Source: Actinoallomurus purpureus
GTDB taxonomy: Bacteria; Actinomycetota; Actinomycetes; Streptosporangiales; Streptosporangiaceae
Direction of reading: 5' to 3'
Assembly (NCBI RefSeq): GCF_024055795.1
Contig: NZ_JAMXMY010000003.1
Span: 1-64,000 of the forward strand
Length of the DNA stretch: 64,000 nt
The notes under the pieces are model-generated. The model was not told where the DNA came from, did no database searches, and saw only the letters and a program-made list of their open reading frames with translations. Below, piece by piece: positions 34,211 to 41,432 of the stretch (the first letter of the stretch is position 1; every line of letters begins with the position of its first letter). The position numbers and the translations under genes are program-made.

Positions 34211-34363
34211 CCCAGCTCGTCGAAGGCTGCGACGCGGACGCCTGACGCATCGCTGGCATCAGACTCGACCAGGCGGTTCATGGAGCCGGTTGCTCTGGAA
34301 GTACTGATGGCCCGCAGGCCAGATGCCGTGCCTCACGCCTGATTCACTTCGGTGGTCAGAGCC
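34211..34363. repeat. 153-bp dispersed repeat, copy 2
   Basis: Nearly identical to 26867-27019 (5 substitutions in 153, no gaps). Its last base is the first base of the CAACC target duplication, so the Tn7-like element begins immediately after it. No gene is seen between the PadR gene and this copy. Confidence 0.9.
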
Positions 34364-34367
34364 AACC
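34363..34367. repeat. Left 5-bp target-site duplication (CAACC)
   Basis: CAACC directly precedes the TGT tip at 34368. The same five bases directly follow the ACA tip at 41078-41082. Confidence 0.85.
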
Positions 34368-34476
34368 TGTCCGTTCCGCGCCAAGGTGGCGAGTGGTCGG
34401 CGCGCTGAGCAGCCGCTCGCAGGGTAGGTCCGAACAGCGACCGCCGATCTTGTTCAGACTTACCTTGCATTTTCGG
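34368..34476 (+). repeat. Left end with TnsB-type sites
   Basis: Holds the TGTCC tip, a forward site (34417-34435, TCGCAGGGTAGGTCCGAAC) and an inverted site (34452-34469) 16 bases further on. The 109 bases align without gaps to the start of the mini-element (41087-41195). Confidence 0.8.
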
Positions 34477-34544
34477 TGAGGACGGTCCGCTGACACCGGT
34501 GGCGGGAGCGTCTGAAGCGTGCGGTCCCGTCCCGGTCCGCACCG

Positions 34545-35423
34545 TCAAGGTGTCATCAGGCCGGCCGGAGGATCAGGCTCGGCCTGCTTGCGGGAGAGGG
34601 ACAATCGGCGGCGTTCGCGATCCAGGCCGATGATGGTCACCTTGATGCGGTCACCGACGTGAACGACCTGGTCGGGGGTTTCGACCGGGATAGGGGCGAG
34701 TTCGTCCAGGTGCACCAGGCCCTCAACGCCGTCCACGACGCTGACGAAGGCTCCGAACGGGACGAGCTTGGTCACCGTTCCGCAGAACGCTTGTCCCTCG
34801 CGAGCCGTGTCGGCGAACTCCTGGAAGGGGTCGGGTTCACGTGCGCGAAGGGAGAGCCTGGCTTCGCCGTTCGTGGTGTCGAAGCCGAGGACGGAACAGA
34901 TGACCCGTTGCCCTACCTCGACGACTTCGGAGACCTTCTCGAGGTGCCGCCAGGACAGCTCGGGGATCGTGATGAAACCTACTCCTGGATAGACCGGATG
35001 TGGTGGCCCATCGTCCAGCGCCACGAACACGCCGAACGGCTGCACGTCCGCCACCACACCGCTGAGCACCTCGTCAGGGCGGAGTGCTTTCAAGAACGCC
35101 CAGAGCTCGGGATTCTCGGTCGCGGCCAGGGACAGGCCGATCGTTGCCTGCTCTCGATCGACAGCGATTACTTCAGCGGTGACGCGCTGGCCGACCTGGA
35201 CGGCCTCATCCGACCGGCGGGTCCAAGAGGCGTCCAGAGGCCCGATGTCCGCCGGTATCAGGCTCAGGTGCCCGTCGAGTCTCACCGCAGCCCCGCGAGG
35301 ACGTCTTACCTCAGTGACCGTCCCGGAGATGACGTCGCCGACCCGCACGGTCTTCAAGATCTCGACTACAGCTTGATCCTCCGTCGGCCCATCCATGCTG
35401 TCCACTTTCTCATGGCCGCTCAC
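34545..35423 (-). CDS. Cargo: protein with three S1 RNA-binding-like domains
   Basis: A 292-residue protein made of three S1-type OB folds at roughly 25-100, 112-195 and 205-285. Each has the S1 pattern (VGDVISGTVTEVRRPRGAAV; LSGVVADVQPFGVFVAL; FCGTVTKLVPFGAFVSVVDG followed by VEGLVHLDEL), ending in the R-R-R-L-S-L-S typical of S1 repeats. It has no ribosome-binding N-terminal part of ribosomal S1. Function is unknown; RNA binding is likely from the family. It lies between the left end and the unknown cargo gene, on the same strand as the transposition genes. Confidence 0.82.
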   Translation of the reverse strand: MSGHEKVDSMDGPTEDQAVVEILKTVRVGDVISGTVTEVRRPRGAAVRLDGHLSLIPADIGPLDASWTRRSDEAVQVGQRVTAEVIAVDREQATIGLSLAATENPELWAFLKALRPDEVLSGVVADVQPFGVFVALDDGPPHPVYPGVGFITIPELSWRHLEKVSEVVEVGQRVICSVLGFDTTNGEARLSLRAREPDPFQEFADTAREGQAFCGTVTKLVPFGAFVSVVDGVEGLVHLDELAPIPVETPDQVVHVGDRIKVTIIGLDRERRRLSLSRKQAEPDPPAGLMTP

Positions 35424-35500
35424 TTGCGCGATCGGCGATCAGTGCTGTGCACATTTCTCAATCCTTCCCTACTGCGGGTAGTCCGGGCCCTCAGTGATCC

Positions 35501-35920
35501 TCACCTGGGCGGGCGCATCTCGCGGGAAGTGCCAGAGCTGACGGTCGTCTCGTTGAGCTCGACAGAGGAGAACGGATTGGAGTGTTGGGAGATCGCGAGC
35601 CACTCCAAGGTCTCCTCGCCGAGTCGAATCAGCGCTACCCAGCCGATACTTCCGTGGGCGGCTGACTCGCCTGCGAGGGCCCGGATTCCGTCCTGAGTGC
35701 ACGAGGCCAAGGTGATATCGACGTCGAGCCAGTTGGTCGGTGTCCACTGCTTTGCCCGCACGACTTCCGACCATTCCCACCGTATGGGGTCGGCGAACTC
35801 GTGGAATTCCATTACGGACAGAGTGCCGTCGCCGAAAAGTATGAGGTCACCGTCCGGTGCCTCCCGGGCGCGCCAGCGAGCCTGCACGTCCTCGACCGTA
35901 ACAGCCTGGTTGTTTGCCAT
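35501..35920 (-). CDS. Cargo: hypothetical protein, 139 aa
   Basis: A soluble acidic protein beginning MANNQAVTVEDVQARWRARE. It has several Trp (RWEWSEVV, QWTPTNWLDVD, IGWVALI, LEWLAIS) and a possible beta-rich core. No membrane segment or known motif. It follows tniQ by 65 bases on the same strand. Its place inside the transposon makes it cargo; an accessory role in the host or in target choice is possible but not shown. Confidence 0.6.
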   Translation of the reverse strand: MANNQAVTVEDVQARWRAREAPDGDLILFGDGTLSVMEFHEFADPIRWEWSEVVRAKQWTPTNWLDVDITLASCTQDGIRALAGESAAHGSIGWVALIRLGEETLEWLAISQHSNPFSSVELNETTVSSGTSREMRPPR

Positions 35921-35985
35921 TCGTCCCTCACGTCATGGTCACGGTTCTGCCACCACAATGCGAGGGGCAGGAAACCTGTTGGGAC

Positions 35986-37086
35986 TCAGTTTGCCGTTTC
36001 GGCGAGTCGGGCGCGTTGGCGGGCGTAGGGGCCAGGTTGGGGGTAGTAGGTCTCGATGACGGGTGCGTTGGTGTGGTGGTGGTAGATCAGAGTGTTGGCG
36101 GCGTAGCGGTTCTTTGCGAAGTAGCGGGCTGCCTGGTGGTGTTTGCGCAGCGTCCGGGTCGAGGGCGCGGGTGGCGTGCCGTCGGTGTTCTTCAGGCGCC
36201 GTTCGGGGAACGTGGTGGGGGTCATGTGGGGCTGGGCGGCGTGGTGGTCGGCCCATAGGTGGAGCGGGTGTTTTTGGTCTTCGGGGTAGTACTCGCGCAG
36301 GCCGAGGCGCAGGCCGAATTGTTCGCAGAGCTCCCAGCGGTCGTCGGTGTCCGGGTCGCCGAACGGGGCGGTGGCTTTGGCCCGCCAGGTGGGGGAGGCC
36401 AGGAGTCCGGCGATGGTGACGGCTTCGGGGTAGATGGCGGCGTAGCAGCCTGAGTGGCTGAACATCTTCTGGGAGTCGGTCTTGGGGATGATGCGGTCGA
36501 GGCGCTGGTCCCAGTGCCACCAGCGGCTGTCGCCGTAGGTCTCTTCGGGGCCGTTCTTCCAGAGCACGGCGCAGATCTTGAAAGCGTGGATGAGCGCGTC
36601 GAAGACTGGGATCGGACCATAAGCGCGCACCAGCCGGTGGTGCTTGCGTTGCGCGCTGAGGATCTCCGGAAGGTCGGCGAGGTGCCGGAGGCTGTGGTCT
36701 TGGCCGACGTCGGGTGGACCGAGCCAGTAGCCGTGACGTCGGCAGGCGTACTCGTGGTGGGCGAACAGCCGCATGACGTGCCCGCCGCCGTGCCGGGCGG
36801 TGCAGCGCGAGCAGGCGAATTGCGGGGTGTCACGCAGGAGCAGCCAGTCGGTGTCGGGGTTCAGTTCGGGCAGGGCCTTGGCCAGGTGGTCCAGCGCGTA
36901 GCCGGTGGCCTCGGCGAGCCGCTGGCCGCAGAGCACTCTGGCTTTGGCGCCGGCATCGCCCGGGACGCTGACCCAGGTCCACATTTCCTGGTAGATGACG
37001 TCGTGGACGGTGGCGAGCCGAAGCAGGTAGGACTTCACCGTCTCGTTCGCGGCGGGCGGGATCGGGATCGGCAGTCGGCGCAGCAT
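35986..37086 (-). CDS. tniQ: TniQ-family target-selection protein
   Basis: A 366-residue TniQ protein (TnsD-like group). The start MLRRLPIPIPPAANETVKSYLLRLA is the TniQ N-terminus. A zinc-binding region follows with CSRCTARHGGGH and YACRRHGYWLG (C-x-x-C then C-x-x-H). The rest is helical, DNA-binding-like. In Tn7 relatives such proteins recognise the insertion site and recruit TnsC. ATG 37086 overlaps the tnsC stop as TGATG; GTG 37089 is an alternative. Its length is between short TniQ and full TnsD proteins. Confidence 0.88.
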   Translation of the reverse strand: MLRRLPIPIPPAANETVKSYLLRLATVHDVIYQEMWTWVSVPGDAGAKARVLCGQRLAEATGYALDHLAKALPELNPDTDWLLLRDTPQFACSRCTARHGGGHVMRLFAHHEYACRRHGYWLGPPDVGQDHSLRHLADLPEILSAQRKHHRLVRAYGPIPVFDALIHAFKICAVLWKNGPEETYGDSRWWHWDQRLDRIIPKTDSQKMFSHSGCYAAIYPEAVTIAGLLASPTWRAKATAPFGDPDTDDRWELCEQFGLRLGLREYYPEDQKHPLHLWADHHAAQPHMTPTTFPERRLKNTDGTPPAPSTRTLRKHHQAARYFAKNRYAANTLIYHHHTNAPVIETYYPQPGPYARQRARLAETAN

Positions 37087-38171
37087 CACACGACCTCCGC
37101 TGATGCGGGCTGGTCACCGTGGCGGCGCCGGGAGGTTGAGGCGGTGTAGGTGGTCTGTGCGGCGTAGTCGACGGGGACGAGGTCGAGGTGTTCCCGGGTG
37201 ATCTTTTCGGCGCCGTCTTCGATGGCCAGGATCGCCGCTCCGCGGATGAGCTGGGACAGGCTGCCGATCATTCCGCCGCTGCGCCGGTAGAGGTATTCGG
37301 CGAGACCCGCCAGAGTCCCAGGCGCGTGGTGCTGCAGGCGCAGGGTGGTCTCCAAGGTGGCGATGAGGGAGTGCCAGGCGTCGCGTTGTTCGCTGGTGCC
37401 GTAGGCGAATGCGGTCGTCGGGACGACGGTGAACCGTCCGGCGATCTGGCGGCCGCGGGCTCCGGCGAACAGCCCTTGGGCTTCGACCTCGACGCCGGCG
37501 TAGATGAACGTGGCGGGCAGTCGTTCGGCGAAGTACTTCAGCTGGTCGGAGACCTCGGCGCCGGTGCGGGTGGCCAGGCTGATGTTGTGGATCTCATCGA
37601 CTAGGACGAGGTCGACATGGGTGTGGGCCGCGACGGAGCAGACGGCGTTGGTGATGTCGGTCAGGTTGTAGCGGCTGGTGAACTCCAGTCCGAGGAAGCG
37701 GGCGAACTCCACTGCGAGCATCCGGGAGGTCGCCGCAGGCGGGACGGTGACGTAGATGACCGGCAGCCGAGTCTTGTCATCGGGGTGGCGTTTGCGGATG
37801 GCCAGTTCGTGGGCGCGGCCGAGTTGGGTCAGCGCGGTGGTCTTGCCGGTCCCGGATGCGCCGCTGATGATCGCGCCGCGGCGGGCGGAGATCTGCCGCC
37901 GGTTGAGCTGGACCAGCAGGCGTCCGGTGGAGATCACTCGGTGGATCGTCGGGGTGTTCACCAGCGGCAGGTCGGAGTGATAGTCCCGCCGCATCTCGTC
38001 GTAGGCGCTCCGGCGGCGAGGCGAAAGAGCGACTAACTCGTCAGCCGTGAGCAGCATTGGCGGCTCGGGAGCGTGACGGACGAACGCACCCCACCCTTCT
38101 TTGGTGGTGAGGGGATTGTCGGGCGGGACCTCGTCATTGGGCGTGGTCGCGGTGTGAGGGGCGCTGGTCAT
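37086..38171 (-). CDS. tnsC: TnsC/TniB-family AAA+ ATPase
   Basis: A 361-residue AAA+ regulator that links target recognition to the transposase. Walker A GASGTGKTT lies around residue 106, Walker B LVLVDEIHN around 190, a sensor-like region in ATFIYAGVEVE around 224, and an arginine-rich RGRQIAGRF afterwards. ATG 38171 overlaps the tnsB stop (ATGA); GTG 38177 is an alternative two codons earlier. The C-terminal tail is basic (STSRRRHGDQ), a usual site for contact with the transposase. Confidence 0.92.
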   Translation of the reverse strand: MTSAPHTATTPNDEVPPDNPLTTKEGWGAFVRHAPEPPMLLTADELVALSPRRRSAYDEMRRDYHSDLPLVNTPTIHRVISTGRLLVQLNRRQISARRGAIISGASGTGKTTALTQLGRAHELAIRKRHPDDKTRLPVIYVTVPPAATSRMLAVEFARFLGLEFTSRYNLTDITNAVCSVAAHTHVDLVLVDEIHNISLATRTGAEVSDQLKYFAERLPATFIYAGVEVEAQGLFAGARGRQIAGRFTVVPTTAFAYGTSEQRDAWHSLIATLETTLRLQHHAPGTLAGLAEYLYRRSGGMIGSLSQLIRGAAILAIEDGAEKITREHLDLVPVDYAAQTTYTASTSRRRHGDQPASAEVV

Positions 38172-40210
38172 ATCCACTTCTCGGCTTCGGCGTGGGCATC
38201 GAAGATCCCGAACGGGATCACGGCTGCGGTCGGTGGCGGCGCGTCGGCGTCGGGTTCGGTGTCCTCGGCCGGCCGCGGCCGGTGGGCGGCGGCTGCGACC
38301 TTGGTTCGGGCTGCGATGCGCTTGCTGCGTCGCGTGGCCGAGCGGTCGGTCGGCCCTTCCTGAGCCCGCGTCAGCAGGTTGTCCAGGACACGAGCGACGT
38401 CGGTCTCGTTGGTGTCATCCAGCCCTTTGTCGGCGGCCAGACGGCGGGCGTGCCGCCAGGTGAAGTCGGCGAACGGAGCCGAGACCATCGGCAGGTGCGT
38501 CCAGGGGACGGTGATCCATCCGGTGCGGGTGCGTACGAACACCTGGGACAAGTCATACGGGTCGTAGTGGACCTCCCACAGTCCCTTCTTGGCAGTGACG
38601 CCCGAGTGCTGCCGCCGCCAGGGGCCGAGGTCGACGTGGTCGTAGGTGCGGTAGTCGATCCGGATGCCGTAGTCATTGATCGCCCGCCAGGCCACCGGCA
38701 ACAACTCCAGATAGTCCTCACCGGTCAGAGTGAGCGGCAGGTAGCCGGCAGCGGCCACGAGCGAGGCGTACTTGTCGTTCGGCGACATCGCCCGGCGAGG
38801 GAAGTACGGGTCACGCAGGCTGTCGTGCGGGCGAGGCTGCCACCCGGCGATCAGCCACTCATCCAGCAGGTCCTGCAACTCCGGGATCGTCCAGACGGCC
38901 TCATCGTCGACGCGCTCGCCACGGCGGCTGGTGTTCGACCCGGTGTAGGCGGCCACGTGCTGGCAGAACAGCGTGTTGATCGACCCGAACGTCGCCTCGA
39001 CGATCGCCTTGTCGGTCGGCGTATTCGGGCGGGCCTTCTGGACCGAGATCCCCAGGCGTTCGCAGGCACGGGTGAAGGTCTCGGAGATGAACACCCGTCC
39101 GCCGTCGATGACGATGGTGTCCGGCACGATCACCGGCTTGGCCGCCGCCAGCTCCATCCGGGTGTCGATGTCGACCAGACGGGCGTGTGGCAGCCGGGAC
39201 GCCGACATCCGCAACGCCGTCGACCAGCCGGGTCGCATCGGCTCGGGCACCAGCATCTTGGCCACCAACAGGGACGCGTCCACCGCCTTGGTCCCCACCG
39301 GGCGCAGCACTGCGGCGCAGATCGTGCGTGTCGCGACATCGACCGCGATGGTCAGATCCGCGCGGTCAGCCAGGCCGGAGTCCAGCAGCACCATCACGTC
39401 CAGCGGGGTGGAGTCGATCTGCACCTGCTCGCCAGGCCGGGCTGCGAACGTCGGCGTGAACGGCCCGTCCGGCCGGTTCGCCGTCTGCCGACGCGTGACC
39501 GCCGACTCGAAGCTGTGGCGTCCCGTCGAGAGCACCTCGATCAGCCGGTAGAAGGTGGTCTTGCCAGGCAGCGGCACCGCTCCGGGCCCGTAGGCGTCCT
39601 CCAGCGATTTCGTCACCCGCCGGATCAACCGCGACCGTGTCCCCGTCGACGCGTTCGTCTCGGCGTCCAAGGCCTCGCGGATCGCGGTCACCACCCGGGC
39701 ATCCGCCCGTCCGGTCGCCTCCCAATCCCGGATGACTCGCTGGTCCACCAATCCCCACAGACCCTGCGCGGCGTAGCGAGCGCGACGGCTCTGGATCGTG
39801 CGGACGCTGACGCCCAGTTCCTCAGCCTTGGCTTGGTCGCGCTGGGCGAGAGTGCTTGTCGCCGGGTCGTACTTCGCCTGCGGGACCGCTCCGGGCGCCG
39901 CATCCGGGGGCAAGCCACTGGTGACCTCAACGACGTGTCGCTCCCATTCCCTGGCTGCCGCGAGAACCTCGGCCGGGAGACTGTCGAGCAGGCCGAACGG
40001 CTCCACTTGCGGAAGTGGCTCGCCGTCGATTAAGGCGAAGCCCGGTGCGCCCATCAGATGCGAGGCCAGCACCACCGACTCACCGCCTGCGGCCGATCGC
40101 AGCCGTACCGACATCCCGGCCAGACCAACCACCTGGTGTTCGCCGCCGTCGAATTGGACCCAATCGCCCGGACGCAGCACCGGCCGTGAGACGCTGCGCT
40201 CGCCCGTCAT
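38168..40210 (-). CDS. tnsB: TnsB-family DDE transposase
   Basis: A 680-residue Mu/TnsB-type integrase that binds the end repeats and makes the 3' strand cuts and joins. An N-terminal beta region and helix-turn-helix (LAQRDQAKAEELGVSVRTIQSRRARYAAQGLWGL) precede the RNase-H-fold core with Asp in VQIDSTPLDVM, Asp in DTIVIDGGRVF and Glu in TDKAIVEATFGS. A C-terminal beta-barrel and a basic tail follow. ATG 40210 overlaps the tnsA stop (ATGA). The DDE residues are all kept, so it looks active. Confidence 0.94.
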   Translation of the reverse strand: MTGERSVSRPVLRPGDWVQFDGGEHQVVGLAGMSVRLRSAAGGESVVLASHLMGAPGFALIDGEPLPQVEPFGLLDSLPAEVLAAAREWERHVVEVTSGLPPDAAPGAVPQAKYDPATSTLAQRDQAKAEELGVSVRTIQSRRARYAAQGLWGLVDQRVIRDWEATGRADARVVTAIREALDAETNASTGTRSRLIRRVTKSLEDAYGPGAVPLPGKTTFYRLIEVLSTGRHSFESAVTRRQTANRPDGPFTPTFAARPGEQVQIDSTPLDVMVLLDSGLADRADLTIAVDVATRTICAAVLRPVGTKAVDASLLVAKMLVPEPMRPGWSTALRMSASRLPHARLVDIDTRMELAAAKPVIVPDTIVIDGGRVFISETFTRACERLGISVQKARPNTPTDKAIVEATFGSINTLFCQHVAAYTGSNTSRRGERVDDEAVWTIPELQDLLDEWLIAGWQPRPHDSLRDPYFPRRAMSPNDKYASLVAAAGYLPLTLTGEDYLELLPVAWRAINDYGIRIDYRTYDHVDLGPWRRQHSGVTAKKGLWEVHYDPYDLSQVFVRTRTGWITVPWTHLPMVSAPFADFTWRHARRLAADKGLDDTNETDVARVLDNLLTRAQEGPTDRSATRRSKRIAARTKVAAAAHRPRPAEDTEPDADAPPPTAAVIPFGIFDAHAEAEKWI

Positions 40211-40968
40211 GTGAGCGGGGTCCGCGACACGATGGCCGCCTGGTGCAGCGGCACCGAAAGGTCCACGACCAACTCCTGCCGCCAAAGCAGGTGGAACAGC
40301 ACCGGCAACACCGCGATCGGATCGCCCACGGCCTCTGCACCGGCCAGCAGTCCGCGCGGTGAGTGGAAGGCGTCCCCCAACGCCGTAGCGATCTCAGGAA
40401 GCGAATGACGCGGGTGCCGGTAGCCCCCCAGCCACCGCACATTCGCCGTCACGATCGAATCCGGGGCGCCCACCAGCCGGTACTCCCACCCCACCAGTCC
40501 GCACGCCTTCCTGGTGGCCTCGAACGCCGCCAGGTCGCGCGGCTTACGTCGTTCAGCAGGACGGCAGTCGACGACCACTCCGGATCCATCCGCCTTCCGC
40601 GCGAAGTAATCCGGCGCATGCGACCGGCCCTTCCGCCGATCCTCCGTCGACCAGAACAACCAGAACGGCTGGGAAGCGATCCCGATGATCGCGGGATCGA
40701 AGTCGAGCAACATCAGGTGATCGCGTTCCAGCCACGACTCGTACCCGACATGTCCTTCCTCCGTGGCCGTCCACCACCGACCCGGGAAGTGCCGCTGCCC
40801 CTTGTAGGAGGCGAAGCTCCGCGCGGGCGGCGCGGACTCCAGCCGCACGCTCCACGCATCCGTCAGCGGAACCCGCACCTGCGCTCCGTCCGGCGTCAGG
40901 TACCCGATCTCGAAGCCATCGGCCGGCGGATCAACCCCATCGCCGATCACCATGCGTAAGCCCTTCAT
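40207..40968 (-). CDS. tnsA: TnsA-like endonuclease subunit
   Basis: A 253-residue TnsA-like protein, which would cut the 5' strands at the transposon ends so that the element moves by cut-and-paste. The restriction-fold core is visible: Glu in GYESWLERDHL, a QPFWLFW strand, Asp in SHAPDYFARK and VVDCRPAER, where the usual V-D-V-K Lys appears as Arg. The C-terminal half is helical, as in TnsA. ATG 40968 starts the operon, 109 bases inside the right end. Confidence 0.86.
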   Translation of the reverse strand: MKGLRMVIGDGVDPPADGFEIGYLTPDGAQVRVPLTDAWSVRLESAPPARSFASYKGQRHFPGRWWTATEEGHVGYESWLERDHLMLLDFDPAIIGIASQPFWLFWSTEDRRKGRSHAPDYFARKADGSGVVVDCRPAERRKPRDLAAFEATRKACGLVGWEYRLVGAPDSIVTANVRWLGGYRHPRHSLPEIATALGDAFHSPRGLLAGAEAVGDPIAVLPVLFHLLWRQELVVDLSVPLHQAAIVSRTPLT

Positions 40969-41000
40969 GACCGAGGATTCTTCACGACCCGGCCGCCGCC

Positions 41001-41077
41001 TCGCAGGGTTAATCCGAACTTCGCAAGATCACTCGCAACCTAAGTCCGGAACTCGCAAGGTTCGCCCGGACAGGACA
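41001..41077 (+). repeat. Right end with three TnsB-type sites
   Basis: Three units of the type TCGCAnGGTnnGTCCGGAC lie at about 41001-41019, 41033-41051 and 41053-41072, ending in GGACA. The whole 77 bp recurs at 41267-41343 with six substitutions. Confidence 0.85.
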
Positions 41078-41082
41078 CAACC
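41078..41082. repeat. Right 5-bp target-site duplication (CAACC)
   Basis: Matches 34363-34367 exactly. Its last C is also the first base of the CCCGG duplication of the neighbouring mini-element. Confidence 0.85.
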
Positions 41083-41086
41083 CCGG

Positions 41087-41343
41087 TGTCCGTTCCGGCC
41101 GAACCCTGCCAGCGGTCAGCGCGCCGAGCTGCGGGTTGAAAAGTAGGTCCGGACAGTGACCGCCGATCTTGTTCGGACCTACCTTGCGAATTCGGTGGAG
41201 AGGGACTGCCGACCGGCGTTGCTGGGGTGCTGCGAACGGTCGGTTCGTCCCGCGATGCCCGACCGTTCGCAGGGTTGGTCCGGACTTCGCAAGATCGCTC
41301 GCAAGGTAAGTCCGGAACTCGCAAGGTTCGCCCGGACAGGACA
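41087..41343. mobile_element. 257-bp gene-less derivative of the Tn7-like element
   Basis: Starts TGTCCGTTCCG and ends CGGACAGGACA like the complete element, and is flanked by CCCGG on both sides (41082-41086 and 41344-41348). Its left 109 bases align to the left end and its last 77 bases to the right end of the 6.7-kb element. It contains no gene, so it must have been moved by a transposase supplied elsewhere, as MITEs are. Confidence 0.92.
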
Positions 41344-41398
41344 CCCGGCGATCGCTGTGGGCGAACGGGCGATCGGAAATTTATCGGGACTCTTCTTT

Positions 41399-41419
41399 CT
41401 TGAGTGTGGGTGACTCAAG
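41399..41419 (+). promoter_or_regulatory. HAIR element (HspR-binding site) of lon
   Basis: CTTGAGT-N7-ACTCAAG is a perfect match to the HAIR consensus bound by the heat-shock repressor HspR. It lies 13 bases before the lon start codon. In Streptomyces HspR represses lon along with dnaK and clpB. Confidence 0.9.
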
Positions 41420-41432
41420 CTTTGGAGGCCTG

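Larger units (their letters stand above)
34368..41077. mobile_element. Complete Tn7-like transposon (6710 bp)
   Basis: Both ends are visible. The left tip reads TGTCCGTTCCG and the right tip ends CGGACAGGACA, so the element runs TGT...ACA. It is flanked by the 5-bp direct repeat CAACC, the duplication length made by Tn7-family transposases. Inside are, in order on the minus strand, tnsA, tnsB, tnsC and tniQ as a tight operon, then two cargo genes at the left. Repeated TnsB-type sites occupy both ends. Gene integrity and exact target duplication suggest recent or still-possible movement. No CRISPR array or Cas gene is present. Confidence 0.93.

Noticed and set aside
34368-41343. CRISPR-associated transposon
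   Set aside because: No Cas genes and no regularly spaced repeats with unique spacers are present. The end repeats are TnsB-type sites.
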